Shown here: positions 19,075 to 27,930 of the stretch, in pieces | Layout: each line of letters begins with the position of its first letter | How positions within the stretch are numbered: the stretch's first letter is position 1 | Origin: Bordetella parapertussis | Lineage (GTDB): Bacteria > Pseudomonadota > Gammaproteobacteria > Burkholderiales > Burkholderiaceae_A | Assembly: GCA_945877235.1 (NCBI GenBank) | Contig: CAMCRF010000002.1 | Coordinates: 62,001 to 126,000 of the forward strand | DNA: 64,000 nucleotides | Direction of reading: 5' to 3' | Notes under the pieces: generated by a model | Seen by the model: the letters and a program-made list of their open reading frames with translations, nothing else | What the model was told of the DNA's origin: nothing | The model's database searches: none | Made by a program: the position numbers and the translations under genes

Positions 19075-20042
19075 AGCCTGGCTTCTAGGGCTTCAATCCA
19101 GGCCAGGGCAGGATCTGAGCCAGTTTGGCCTGCAATTTCTTGGAACCCGGTTGGGCTCGTCACGTTGATCTCCGTGAGATGTTCGCCAATGATGTCGAGC
19201 CCGACCAGAAAAAGTCCACGGGCATTCAGCACGGGGCCGAGTGCTTTTGCAATGCGACGGTCAGTCTCGCTCAGTGGCCGCGCCTCACCTCGACCGCCTG
19301 CAGCGAGGTTTCCACGAGAAGCACCCTCTGGCGGGATGCGAGCCAGACAATAGGGAAACGGCTCACCATCAATGAGCAGGACCCGCTTGTCGCCGTCTAC
19401 GATCTCTGGCAGCCAACGTTGCACCATGATCTGGCGTTTGCCGTGCTCGCTCAGTGTCTCAAGCATCACCGGTAGGTTCGGGTCAGATGCGTGGCTGAGA
19501 AAAATCCCGCTGCCACCCATAGCATCGAGCGGTTTGAGGACAATGCGCGCATGCTCTGAGGCAAAGGTCTGGACCGCTTCAAGCTGGGTGGTGATGATGC
19601 CCTGTGGCGCCCATTGACTGAACTCCAAGACGGAGGTTTTCTCGCCATGGTCTCTGAGCGCGCGTGGTCGATTAAAGACTGCTACACCCTGACGTTCGAA
19701 ATGCTCCAGTAGCTGGGTACAGACGTGGTAATTCACGTCGTAGGGGGGATCCTTGCGCATGAGGATGGCTTGGATGTCTTGGGGTTCGAGTACTGCGCTG
19801 TCTGTCGTTTCGTACCACTGAGATGACGCTGCAGAGGAATTCAGGATCTCGAGTTTCTTCGCGCGCGCGTGCACGCGCACCGCTTGATCTGACGCGACGG
19901 GCCACTGCACCCAGAGGTCGTGGGGCTCGGCAGCCCAGATCACGTGACCACGTGCAGCGGCAGCGCGCATCATGGCAACGGAGCTGTCTTTGTACGCTTT
20001 GAGGCTCTCGATTGGGTCTAGGATGAAGAGCAGAGCAGCCAT
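19071..20042 (-). CDS. gshB: glutathione synthetase
   Basis: ATP-grasp ligase adding glycine to gamma-glutamylcysteine. It has 323 residues. The N-terminus FILDPIESLKAYKDSS is typical of bacterial GshB. ATP-grasp features include VLKPLDAMGGSGIF, the RWLPEI segment, DKRVLLIDGEPFPYCLARIP and the metal-binding end GLDIIGEHLTEINVTSPTG. It follows gshA by 8 bp. A 21-nt alternating purine-pyrimidine tract lies within the gene at 19860-19880. Confidence 0.96.
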   Translation of the reverse strand: MAALLFILDPIESLKAYKDSSVAMMRAAAARGHVIWAAEPHDLWVQWPVASDQAVRVHARAKKLEILNSSAASSQWYETTDSAVLEPQDIQAILMRKDPPYDVNYHVCTQLLEHFERQGVAVFNRPRALRDHGEKTSVLEFSQWAPQGIITTQLEAVQTFASEHARIVLKPLDAMGGSGIFLSHASDPNLPVMLETLSEHGKRQIMVQRWLPEIVDGDKRVLLIDGEPFPYCLARIPPEGASRGNLAAGGRGEARPLSETDRRIAKALGPVLNARGLFLVGLDIIGEHLTEINVTSPTGFQEIAGQTGSDPALAWIEALEARL

Positions 20043-20050
20043 CGGAGTGT

Positions 20051-21364
20051 CTAGATTCTGGTGGCGGCAGGATGGGTCATTTCAAGCTCTCTTGCTGCGG
20101 CAAGCAGGGCGAGTCGAGAGATCACACCATAGAGGTAGAGTCGATTTGGAGTGGCGTCTGGGTCTGAGTCGCGAAGCGGCTGTTGGCAGCCCTCTTCGAA
20201 AGGCAGCGGAATGAATCGCGCACCGGGTGCATTGAGGTTCTCATCGGGGCCACGCTCTTCGTGAACCCGATAAAAGCCGCCCACCACAAATCGGTCGATC
20301 ATGTAGACCACCGGCTCTGCGACTGCATCCCCCTTTGGGGTTGGAATCGTCTCAAAAGAGTGTACGCCCTCCTGAACGAGCACATCCGATACCGTCTGGC
20401 CCTCTTTGATGACCGACATTTTGTTGCGCTGTTTGCGATTGAGCGAGCGCACCTCATTTGCATCTTTCACTGTCATGATGCCCATGCCATAGGTGCCTGC
20501 ATCAGCTTTCACGACGACATAAGGCGTGTGCTGAATGTCGAGTTCTCGATATTTCTCACGGATGCGCTGGAGCATGCGATCGACCGAGTCGGCGAGTTCG
20601 TCCTCGCCCACGCGAGATTGAAAGTCGATGCCGCGACAAGCCTCGAAGTAGCTGTCTATGAGCCAGGGGTCGATCTGAAGTCGATCGGCAAACTCGATGG
20701 CAACTTGTCGATAGGCGGTGAAATGTTGGGACTTGCGCCTTGAGGCCCAGCCCGCATGCAGCGGCGGAAAAAGCCTCTGTCCTGAGAGTCCCTGGAGCAC
20801 GGGCGGTACGCCAGCAGACAGGTCGTTGTTTAACAGAATCAAACAAGGGTCAAATCCGCCGACACCCACGCGCGAGCCATTACGCTCGATGGGCTCTAGC
20901 GTGAGCGAGTGGCTCACGCCATCGGGGCTTTCAAAATCAACGGTCGTTGGCTTGACGACATCTGGCAATAACGTGCCGATGCGCACCTCAAGTCCAGCCT
21001 GTCGAAGCAGGCCAGAGAGGCGGGCGACATTGGCTAGATAGAAGAGGTTGCGGGTGTGGTTCTCCGGGATGAGCAGCACACGCCTGACATCGGGGCAGTG
21101 ATGCTCAATCGAAGACATGAGGGCCTGGATCGCAACTGGGAGCGCAGCCTCGCTTAAGTTGTTGAAGCCACCGGGAAAGAGATTGGTGTCGACGGGTGCG
21201 AGCTTGAAGCATGCATTTCTGAGGTCAACAGATCCATAGAAAGGGGCATGGTGGGAGCGCCATTGGGCGCGAAACCAATGTTCAATGTCGAAGCTGTGCT
21301 CCAAAACTCGTGATTCGAGCTGTCGGAGCCTTCCGCAGAGCTGAGTCTGAAGCTGGGGCGTCAT
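20051..21364 (-). CDS. gshA: glutamate-cysteine ligase
   Basis: First step of glutathione synthesis. The protein has 437 residues from ATG 21364 and resembles the betaproteobacterial/Acidithiobacillus GshA type rather than E. coli GshA. Recognisable parts are KLAPVDTNLFPGGFNNL, VLLIPENHTRN, VVKADAGTYGMGIM and the end ISRLALLAAARELEM. There is no Shine-Dalgarno before the ATG. A terminator for amtB lies 25 bp upstream and a TACAAT hexamer 9 bp upstream, so a leaderless transcript is possible. gshB follows directly. Confidence 0.9.
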   Translation of the reverse strand: MTPQLQTQLCGRLRQLESRVLEHSFDIEHWFRAQWRSHHAPFYGSVDLRNACFKLAPVDTNLFPGGFNNLSEAALPVAIQALMSSIEHHCPDVRRVLLIPENHTRNLFYLANVARLSGLLRQAGLEVRIGTLLPDVVKPTTVDFESPDGVSHSLTLEPIERNGSRVGVGGFDPCLILLNNDLSAGVPPVLQGLSGQRLFPPLHAGWASRRKSQHFTAYRQVAIEFADRLQIDPWLIDSYFEACRGIDFQSRVGEDELADSVDRMLQRIREKYRELDIQHTPYVVVKADAGTYGMGIMTVKDANEVRSLNRKQRNKMSVIKEGQTVSDVLVQEGVHSFETIPTPKGDAVAEPVVYMIDRFVVGGFYRVHEERGPDENLNAPGARFIPLPFEEGCQQPLRDSDPDATPNRLYLYGVISRLALLAAARELEMTHPAATRI

Positions 21365-21372
21365 AGCAGCGC

Positions 21373-21378
21373 ATTGTA
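21373..21378 (-). promoter_or_regulatory. possible -10 element for gshA
   Basis: The minus strand reads TACAAT, five of six matches to TATAAT, ending nine bases before the gshA ATG. No good -35 hexamer is seen at 16-18 bp. If used, transcription would begin at or next to the start codon and give a leaderless mRNA, in keeping with the missing Shine-Dalgarno. This is inference from one hexamer. Confidence 0.3.
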
Positions 21379-21388
21379 GTCTTCGAAC

Positions 21389-21418
21389 AAAAAAAAGACC
21401 CGCGGACAATGCCGCGGG
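21389..21418 (-). terminator. Rho-independent terminator after amtB
   Basis: On the minus strand a perfect 7-bp GC stem, CCCGCGG paired with CCGCGGG around a 6-nt loop, is followed by TC and eight T residues. It lies 41 bp beyond the amtB stop. It should end the torF-glnK-amtB transcript just before gshA. It is the only clear intrinsic terminator I found in the window. Confidence 0.88.
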
Positions 21419-21458
21419 CTGAGAAAGACCCTGAGGAGAACGGGCCGAGGAGAATGGT

Positions 21459-22865
21459 TTAGAGGTAGTAAGCTTTCTCGCCGTGGGTGCTGATATCCAG
21501 ACCCTCGCGCTCTTCCTCTTCAGTGACGCGAAGTCCCACAATCATGTCAACCAGCTTGAAGGCCACAGCCGCAACCACTGCGGAGACCACCATGGTAATG
21601 ATCACGCCTTCGGCCTGAATGGCAACCTGGGAAGCAATGGAGAAGTCATCGGCACCCGTGCCGCCGAGCGACGGAGCAGTGAAGACACCGGTGAGCAAGG
21701 CACCCAAGATGCCTCCAACGCCGTGCACACCGAAGACATCGAGTGAATCATCTGCGCCGAGCATCTTCTTGAGCACGGAGACAGCCCATAGGCAGATCAG
21801 GCCGGATAGCGCCCCAATGACGATGGCGCCCATGATTCCAACCGACCCGCAGGCGGGGGTGATGGCAACGAGGCCAGCGACTGCTCCCGAGGCGGCACCA
21901 AGCATGGATGCCTTGCCGCGGAAAACCGCCTCGCCCGCACACCAGGCCAGCACTGCGGCAGCCGTAGCAAAGAGCGTATTTGCGAAGGCAAGTGTTGCGC
22001 CGGAGTTGGCTTCGAGCGCAGAGCCGGCGTTGAATCCAAACCAGCCCACCCAGAGCATGGATGCACCCACCATGGTCAGCGTGAGGGAGTGGGGTGGCAT
22101 AGGCTCTTTTCCAAAGCCAATCCGCTTGCCGAGCATGTATGCACCTACGAGGCCCGCAACGCCTGCGTTGATATGAACCACGGTGCCACCGGCGAAGTCC
22201 AGCGCGCCCTTGTCGAGCAGATAACCGCCAGGACCCCAGACCATGTGTGCAATGGGCAGGTAGCAGAACGTAAACCAGAGCACGGAGAAGAGCAAGACGG
22301 CAGAAAACTTAACGCGCTCTGCGAACGAGCCAACAATCAGCGCACAGGTAATACCTGCGAAAGTGCACTGAAATGCGACGAAGATCATTTCAGGAATCTT
22401 GACGGTGTCAGTAAAGGTATCGGCCAGTGAGTCCACCGTCACCCCAGACAGGAAGAGCTTGGAGAAGCCTCCAATGATGGGTCCGCCCTCCGTGAATGCA
22501 AGGCTGTAGCCGTAAACGGCCCACAGAATGGAAATTAATGAGAACACGACCATAACCTGCATGAGCACGGAGAGCATGTTCTTGGTCCGCACGAGCCCAC
22601 CGTAAAACAAGGCAAGGCCTGGAATGGCCATGAAGGTCACCAGGAGGGTTGAGACCATCATCCAGGCCACATCGCCTTTGACAACCTCGGTCTTGACCGC
22701 CTCGGCGGCAGCGGGCGCAGCTTCAGCCACAGCAGCGGCAACGGCAGCAGCTTCTGGGGCAGTCTGGGCGAGTACTGGAAGCGCAATAAGGCCGAGTCCG
22801 GCGACCAGGGCGGACATGAGCCCCTTACCGGAAACGACATCGTGTAGGGAAGAGACGGGTTTCAT
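21459..22865 (-). CDS. amtB: ammonium transporter AmtB
   Basis: Inner-membrane ammonium channel of 468 residues. An N-terminal signal-like segment (about 12-34) is followed by an alanine- and glutamate-rich stretch, then eleven membrane helices. The twin-histidine pore is visible as the histidines in LPIAHMVWG and DVFGVHGVGG. Other family segments are ALFYGGLVR, FQCTFAGITCALIVG and GWFGFNAGSALEANSG. It follows glnK by 26 bp, the usual pairing of channel and PII plug. Confidence 0.97.
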   Translation of the reverse strand: MKPVSSLHDVVSGKGLMSALVAGLGLIALPVLAQTAPEAAAVAAAVAEAAPAAAEAVKTEVVKGDVAWMMVSTLLVTFMAIPGLALFYGGLVRTKNMLSVLMQVMVVFSLISILWAVYGYSLAFTEGGPIIGGFSKLFLSGVTVDSLADTFTDTVKIPEMIFVAFQCTFAGITCALIVGSFAERVKFSAVLLFSVLWFTFCYLPIAHMVWGPGGYLLDKGALDFAGGTVVHINAGVAGLVGAYMLGKRIGFGKEPMPPHSLTLTMVGASMLWVGWFGFNAGSALEANSGATLAFANTLFATAAAVLAWCAGEAVFRGKASMLGAASGAVAGLVAITPACGSVGIMGAIVIGALSGLICLWAVSVLKKMLGADDSLDVFGVHGVGGILGALLTGVFTAPSLGGTGADDFSIASQVAIQAEGVIITMVVSAVVAAVAFKLVDMIVGLRVTEEEEREGLDISTHGEKAYYL

Positions 22866-22891
22866 GGGGAATCCTCTATTTTCTGGGGTGT

Positions 22892-23277
<386 letters not shown>

Positions 23278-23285
23278 GCAGTGGA

Positions 23286-24026
23286 TTAAAACGACTTGGA
23301 GATGGAGACCATCAGGCCGGATTTGCCCAGGTCTTTGAACTTGCCCTCGGAGACCTGTTGGCCGCTGGTGAAGTCCTTCAGGTCACCAGAAGTGCCCACC
23401 CAGGCAGCGCTTACGGTCCAACCCGATAGGTCTGTGCTCACGCCCACGAGGTAATCTGTGCCATCCACCATGTCGCCTTTGCCTTTGACCTGTCCGAGGT
23501 GAACCTTGCCGGTGATGCCGGGAGCGATCTCGGTGCTGGCGGTGAGGTCGAGATAGAGGGTTCCCTTGGAGCCTGCGACGCCAAAGTACTCAGAGGTGGC
23601 GTAGGAGGTCTTGAAAGACAAGATGCCGTGAGAGAGCGCGACATACACCTCGTTGGTGTGCGGCTTAATGGCACCGACAGCTCCGGGGTAGTAGTAGTAG
23701 AGGTTTCCAATGTCCAGTCCAATCACACCAACCTCGGTGCGGTAGCCGCCGTAGAAGTCCATCTCGACGCCTGCACCACTGAAGCTGGTCCACTCAGAGA
23801 TGCTGCTGTTCCAGTTGCCCAGGTACAGTCCAGACTTCGCGGTGAAATCGATGCCGCCCTGAACTGCGGGCAGCAGATCTGACTGGCTGACCCCTCGGTA
23901 GCGGTAGTCGCTGGTTACTGCGAAGTTGCCTGCAATGCTGTAGTCCGGCTCCGCAGCGGGGGCTGCCTGAGCAAAGGCCGATGTTGAGGCGGCGGTGATG
24001 GCAATGGCCAAAAGTGTCTTGCGCAT
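23286..24026 (-). CDS. TorF-family putative porin
   Basis: Outer-membrane beta-barrel protein of 246 residues. It has a signal peptide (MRKTLLAIAITAASTSAFAQ) and the family opening SIAGNFAVTSDYRYRGVSQS. Alternating aromatic/polar strands follow, and the end is a terminal phenylalanine (SISKSF), as expected for BAM-dependent insertion. AAGGAG lies nine bases before the ATG. Upstream is a sigma-54-like promoter. Its place before glnK-amtB suggests a role in entry of nitrogen compounds, but the substrate is not known. Confidence 0.92.
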   Translation of the reverse strand: MRKTLLAIAITAASTSAFAQAAPAAEPDYSIAGNFAVTSDYRYRGVSQSDLLPAVQGGIDFTAKSGLYLGNWNSSISEWTSFSGAGVEMDFYGGYRTEVGVIGLDIGNLYYYYPGAVGAIKPHTNEVYVALSHGILSFKTSYATSEYFGVAGSKGTLYLDLTASTEIAPGITGKVHLGQVKGKGDMVDGTDYLVGVSTDLSGWTVSAAWVGTSGDLKDFTSGQQVSEGKFKDLGKSGLMVSISKSF

Positions 24027-24059
24027 TTCGAGTTCTCCTTTAAATAGGTAAACCCATCT

Positions 24060-24075
24060 AGCGAAAGCCGTGCCA
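24060..24075 (-). promoter_or_regulatory. sigma-54 promoter of torF-glnK-amtB
   Basis: The minus strand reads TGGCACGGCTTTCGCT. This matches the -24/-12 consensus TGGCAC-N5-TTGC with one mismatch (TCGC) and exact spacing. Transcription should start near 24050, leaving a leader of about 24 nt with an AAGGAG ribosome site before the ATG at 24026. Confidence 0.8.
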
Positions 24076-24126
24076 CGGCCGTAACCCCATGAATTTCATA
24101 AGTAAAGTCACTCCTCCCGCATTGCA

Positions 24127-24143
24127 CTCCCCTCACTGGTGCA
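24127..24143. promoter_or_regulatory. weak NtrC-like box
   Basis: The right half TGGTGCA is a perfect match to the NtrC consensus half-site, but the left half matches only three of seven. It lies 23 bp (centre to centre) from the stronger box at 24150-24166. It could be a low-affinity co-operative site or chance. Confidence 0.4.
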
Positions 24144-24149
24144 TTTTTC

Positions 24150-24166
24150 TGCACGAGTGTGGTGCG
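24150..24166. promoter_or_regulatory. NtrC-like enhancer box
   Basis: The plus strand reads TGCACGAGTGTGGTGCG. Against the 17-bp dyad TGCACCA-N3-TGGTGCA this has two mismatches and the correct spacing. Its centre is about 108 bp upstream of the predicted sigma-54 start, a usual distance for NtrC enhancers. It would give nitrogen-limitation control of torF-glnK-amtB. Confidence 0.68.
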
Positions 24167-24191
24167 TCCATGGCGTCATGCTGGCCGTGTC

Positions 24192-24208
24192 CGAACACTT
24201 CTGGTGCA
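24192..24208. promoter_or_regulatory. second NtrC-like box
   Basis: CGAACAC-TTC-TGGTGCA: the right half is perfect, the left half matches three of seven. Its centre is 42 bp from the box at 24150-24166, about four helical turns, which would place both on one DNA face. It also lies 26 bp before the UbiK-like start. Confidence 0.45.
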
Positions 24209-24233
24209 GCCTGTGGCGGGTGGTTTGGCTAGA

Positions 24234-24500
24234 ATGGACACCATGGCTCTCTCACCTCCCGACTTTGCAGCGCATCTCGCAGAGCTCCAGCAGCGACTGC
24301 AGGCGCTGAGTCAGACCATGACGCAGGCCGACAGAAACCAACTGCTGCAGACGCTGGTCTCAGGGGTAGCGGATCGCTTCGAGCTGGTCAGGCAAGACGA
24401 GTTCGACGCTCAGCGCCGGCAGCTGCAGCGGGCCCTGGAGCAGATCGCGCAGCTCGAGGCTCGACTGGCGCAACTGGAGTCGGGTCAGACGCTGGGCTGA
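24234..24500 (+). CDS. ubiK: UbiK-family ubiquinone biosynthesis accessory protein
   Basis: Short coiled-coil protein of 88 residues from ATG 24234; ATG 24243 is a close alternative. It has the YqiC/BMFP pattern: an N-terminal amphipathic helix (FAAHLAELQQRLQAL), the motif DRNQLLQTLVSGVADRFELVRQDEFDAQR, and a C-terminal coiled coil rich in Leu, Gln and Glu. UbiK helps assemble the late ubiquinone pathway complex. It is divergent from torF, and the 207-bp gap between them carries the NtrC-like boxes. A comM-like gene follows after 34 bp. Confidence 0.85.
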   Translation: MDTMALSPPDFAAHLAELQQRLQALSQTMTQADRNQLLQTLVSGVADRFELVRQDEFDAQRRQLQRALEQIAQLEARLAQLESGQTLG

Positions 24501-24534
24501 AGCTCGAGCACGCACGCCTCACAGACCATGGGGC

Positions 24535-26124
24535 ATGACACTCGCATGCACCCAAACCCTCAACCTATGTGGCCTCCAAGCTCAACGGGTTCGCGTCGAA
24601 GCGGACCTCTCGGGAGGTCTTCCCCAATTTAATCTCATCGGCATGCCTGCGCACGCGGCGCGCGAGGCCAGGGATCGTGTTCGCGTTGCGATTCAGAATT
24701 TGGGGTTTGGATTCCCGGCGGGCCGCGTGACCGTTCAACTGACCGCCCAAGACGAGCTGGAATCCCCGGCGTTGGCAGATCTCGCGATCTCCGCAGCCCT
24801 CCTAATCGCGATGGGACGTCTTCCGGCTGGGGTCACGGAGCATGTAGCGCTCCTTGGGCAGCTCTCTATATCTGGGGCGTTGCTGCCGCTTGATCATGAA
24901 CTGGCCTGGATCCAAGCCGCTCGATCTGTGTCCGATCAGCTGATGACACCGGTGCTCCGGACCGCCTTGCCAGCTGGAATGGCCGCTCACCAGCATTGGA
25001 CACTTCGCTCACTTGAGGACCTGGTGAACGTCGGCTTGGGGCGGGTCACCCCGACACTGGCCAGTGAGCTGGCGCCGGGGGTACCCCCCCTCACGCAGGC
25101 AGAAGAGGCCGCATTGGACCCCTCCGTCTGGGATGAAATACACGGTCAGCCCTTGGCCAAGCGCGCTGCTGTGGTGGCGCTGGCCGGTGGGCATAACCTG
25201 CTTATGTTGGGTCCACCAGGCGTTGGGAAGTCGATGATCGCGCATCGTTTGCCGGCGCTGCTTCCACCCCTTGCAAGCGAAGATGCACAGCAACTCGCCG
25301 CCATTGAGGCCTTACACCGATCGAGCGTCGAGGTCCGGGATCATGCGCTAAGACCCCCTGCCGCACCTTTTCGAGCTCCGCATCACACTGCTTCTGCTGC
25401 TGCCCTCTTTGGCGGTGGGCGTCCCTTTCGCCCGGGCGAAATCTCTCTGGCGCATGGTGGAGTCCTCTTTCTTGATGAACTGGCTGAGTTCAGACGAGAC
25501 GCTCTGGAGGCCCTCAGAGAGCCCCTTGAGACCGGTTGGGTGCAGCCTGCACGCCTACAGTCACGCTATGTCATGCCGGCGCGTGCCCAGTTGATTGCCG
25601 CTATGAACCCTTGCCCGTGCGGACTTTTTGGGGTGGTCCGTTTGCATTCAACACCCTGCCGCTGCACCCTTCGCCAGGTTCAGGCGTATCGCGGCAAGCT
25701 CTCGGCCCCACTGCTCGATCGATTTGATTTGATTGTGCTCATGCAGTCCGGGGGGTTGGCTGATCCGCCAGCGAGCGTGGAGTCAGACTGTCGGCCATTT
25801 CTCGAGAGTTTAGATTGGCGCGGAGCTCATGCACGTGAGGCGATTGCCAGGACGCGCGCAATAGCCAGAGCGCGCCAAAACGGGCTTAATGCTCATCTCG
25901 GTGAGGCGGATCTTCATCGATTGCCAACACAGCCAGGGGTGATGACGCTGATGCGCGAGCTGGCTCAGTCGGCAGGTTGGAGTCGCAGAGTGATTGGGCG
26001 TGTAATGCGCACAGCCCGGACCATCGCGGACTTACAGGGATTGGAGGCTGTCGACGAGGTTTGTCTCGCACAGGCGGTCAACTTCAGGCGCGGGCTTCAG
26101 ATCGAAGAAGGTCGAGCGGCGTAG
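24535..26124 (+). CDS. comM: ComM/YifB-family Mg-chelatase-like ATPase
   Basis: AAA+ helicase-like protein of 529 residues. ComM promotes branch migration during natural transformation in gammaproteobacteria. Order of parts: an N-terminal Lon-like domain (LPQFNLIGMPAHAAREARDRVRVA), Walker A LGPPGVGKSM, the segment FRAPHHTASAAALFGGG, Walker B GVLFLDELAEF, and AAMNPCPCG. The C-terminal part carries ARTIADLQ. Its 3' end overlaps the convergent MFS gene by 28 bp. Together with dprA at 2137 it hints at competence, though neither gene proves it. Confidence 0.93.
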   Translation: MTLACTQTLNLCGLQAQRVRVEADLSGGLPQFNLIGMPAHAAREARDRVRVAIQNLGFGFPAGRVTVQLTAQDELESPALADLAISAALLIAMGRLPAGVTEHVALLGQLSISGALLPLDHELAWIQAARSVSDQLMTPVLRTALPAGMAAHQHWTLRSLEDLVNVGLGRVTPTLASELAPGVPPLTQAEEAALDPSVWDEIHGQPLAKRAAVVALAGGHNLLMLGPPGVGKSMIAHRLPALLPPLASEDAQQLAAIEALHRSSVEVRDHALRPPAAPFRAPHHTASAAALFGGGRPFRPGEISLAHGGVLFLDELAEFRRDALEALREPLETGWVQPARLQSRYVMPARAQLIAAMNPCPCGLFGVVRLHSTPCRCTLRQVQAYRGKLSAPLLDRFDLIVLMQSGGLADPPASVESDCRPFLESLDWRGAHAREAIARTRAIARARQNGLNAHLGEADLHRLPTQPGVMTLMRELAQSAGWSRRVIGRVMRTARTIADLQGLEAVDEVCLAQAVNFRRGLQIEEGRAA

Positions 26125-27347
26125 GCCCTTTGCATCCAGATCAAGGCAATGACCTGGGTGCCCACCCAAAGGCCCACAGCCCATTGAAGGCCCTGCACTT
26201 TCGAGAGCCCCGCGAACTGGGCGATGTCGATGATGATGCCCATTCCCCACTGCACAATAAAAGCGCCTACGAACACGAGAAAGTTAAACGCCGTGGTGGC
26301 CCGTGCTGAGAGGTCAACACGAAAAGACAGGGCCACCACGCTGTAACTCAAGGTGGTTGCTCCAGCAGCCAGAAAAGCCAAACCCCAGCCGATGATGGGA
26401 TGTGGCCAGACAGAGAGCGTTGCCAGTGCGCTCAGGCCGGCAAAGAGCCAGAGCCCCAGCCGCATGAGCAAATCCAAGCTCATGCGCGGCCCAATGAGTT
26501 TCTGGGTGAGTGTTGCCCAGGACATGTGTCCGATCATGATGACTCCGGTGAGCCAGAAGAGCAGTTCCGCAGCCTCAGACTGAGACGCACCTTCGACATC
26601 CATTAGCCAAGGACCAAGCCAGAGGCCATGCAGGGCCAGAAACCCGCCATAACTCAAGACGCCGAAAGGGAGTAATCGCAGAAAGGCGGGGTGTCGGAGC
26701 ACCTCGATGAGCCCACTCCATGGGGATGACGCCTGCTCTGAAGGATTGCCCCTGCTCTGCGCTCCCCATTCGGTGGCCTCGAAATGGGCTTCCAGGCGAC
26801 CCAGGGCGAGCCACGATGCGGCAAAACACCCGCAGAGCAACCAGAAAATGCCTTGCCACGACAGCCACTCGAGCAGCAGGCTTACAGGAAGTGTGGCCGA
26901 TAGTGCGCCCACAGACCCCAGCACGAGCATGGTCGAGGCCAAGGGTGCCTGCATGCGAGGCTCAAACTCGAGGCGAAAAGCCTTGTAGGCAGACATCAAG
27001 CAGGCCGAGACGCCAATGCCAATGCATGCGCGTCCCAACCACAGCGTCCAAAAGTCTGTCGAGAGTGCACTGATCATGCAGCCCAGTAAGGCCATCAACA
27101 GCAGTCTGCGCTCAATCTTGACCGGGTTCTTGCGGTCCAGCGCAAGGCCCAATGGAATCTGCATCAGCGCGAAGCTAAAAAAGTAGGCGCTTGCCAGGAG
27201 CCCAAGTTCTGCAGCGGAGAGGTTGAGCACACGCTCGAATTCGGGAGCGAGCACTGCATTGATGGTTCGAAGCGCGTAGGACAGCGCATAAGCCAAGCCA
27301 AAGGGCCATACAAAAGCCATCAGGGATGGGCGTGAGAGCTGTCCCAC
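26097..27347 (-). CDS. MFS transporter
   Basis: Major facilitator permease with about twelve helices, 416 residues from GTG 27347. ATG 27320 is the alternative; the open frame upstream runs into the lipoprotein gene. Typical parts are YALSYALRTINAVLAPEF in the first helix, the loop GLALDRKNPVKIERR and LGRACIGIGVSACLM. The amino-terminal pattern resembles the permease at 12208-13500. It follows the lipoprotein gene by 7 bp. The substrate is unknown. Confidence 0.86.
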   Translation of the reverse strand: MGQLSRPSLMAFVWPFGLAYALSYALRTINAVLAPEFERVLNLSAAELGLLASAYFFSFALMQIPLGLALDRKNPVKIERRLLLMALLGCMISALSTDFWTLWLGRACIGIGVSACLMSAYKAFRLEFEPRMQAPLASTMLVLGSVGALSATLPVSLLLEWLSWQGIFWLLCGCFAASWLALGRLEAHFEATEWGAQSRGNPSEQASSPWSGLIEVLRHPAFLRLLPFGVLSYGGFLALHGLWLGPWLMDVEGASQSEAAELLFWLTGVIMIGHMSWATLTQKLIGPRMSLDLLMRLGLWLFAGLSALATLSVWPHPIIGWGLAFLAAGATTLSYSVVALSFRVDLSARATTAFNFLVFVGAFIVQWGMGIIIDIAQFAGLSKVQGLQWAVGLWVGTQVIALIWMQRAYAARPSSI

Positions 27348-27354
27348 GGGCAGT

Positions 27355-27906
27355 TTATTGAAGCATGAGACGGGCGGACTGCAGAAAGGTCTCTGCAGCC
27401 TCGTCATCAAAGCTTTGAGCGGGCCCGGCCACCAGCGCCTCAACCACGCGGTTGCCTTGAACCTCCGTGCGCATCAGAAGCCGAGCCTTTACAGCCGGCC
27501 CGCTCGGGTCAAGCTGCATGAGTCCGCTGGCTGAGAGGACCGCGCTGGCAGGCGAGGCCAAAGCGCCAGCTAGGGTGGAGTCTGGGTCAGCGCCAATGTT
27601 TTTCAGTCGAGAGAACATCAAGGCCGAACGGAGCTGAGTCGGTGTGTAGCGCGCCGACTCGCTCACGCCGATGGTGAAGGTCTGCTCCTGGATCCGGACA
27701 GACCAGAGTGTCATGGCGATCTCAGCGAGCACCTCGTCGCCCTGACTTGGAATGTTGACCGTGCGGGTGACTTGCACGGGCTTGTCGGGAAAGGTTGCAG
27801 ACCAAATCCCATCTGGATGATGGACCACCCGCCAATTCAGCGCAGGTGTGCAGCCCAGCAGCGCAAGGAGCATAAGCCCGGAGAAGACGCGCATAATGAT
27901 CTGCAT
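27355..27906 (-). CDS. predicted lipoprotein of unknown function
   Basis: About 183 residues. The N-terminus FSGLMLLALLGC is a clear lipobox, with Cys19 if ATG 27906 is the start and Cys15 if ATG 27894 is. The mature part begins TPALNWRVVHHPDGIWSATFPDKPVQVTR, a pattern seen in small proteins that track a 'TFP.KP' segment, and it ends in a helical EAAETFLQSARLMLQ. No known domain is recognised with confidence. It is upstream of the MFS gene and separated from metH by a plus-strand ORF. Confidence 0.8.
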   Translation of the reverse strand: MQIIMRVFSGLMLLALLGCTPALNWRVVHHPDGIWSATFPDKPVQVTRTVNIPSQGDEVLAEIAMTLWSVRIQEQTFTIGVSESARYTPTQLRSALMFSRLKNIGADPDSTLAGALASPASAVLSASGLMQLDPSGPAVKARLLMRTEVQGNRVVEALVAGPAQSFDDEAAETFLQSARLMLQ

Positions 27907-27930
27907 AGCCACTTCGGGAGTGTAGCGCTG

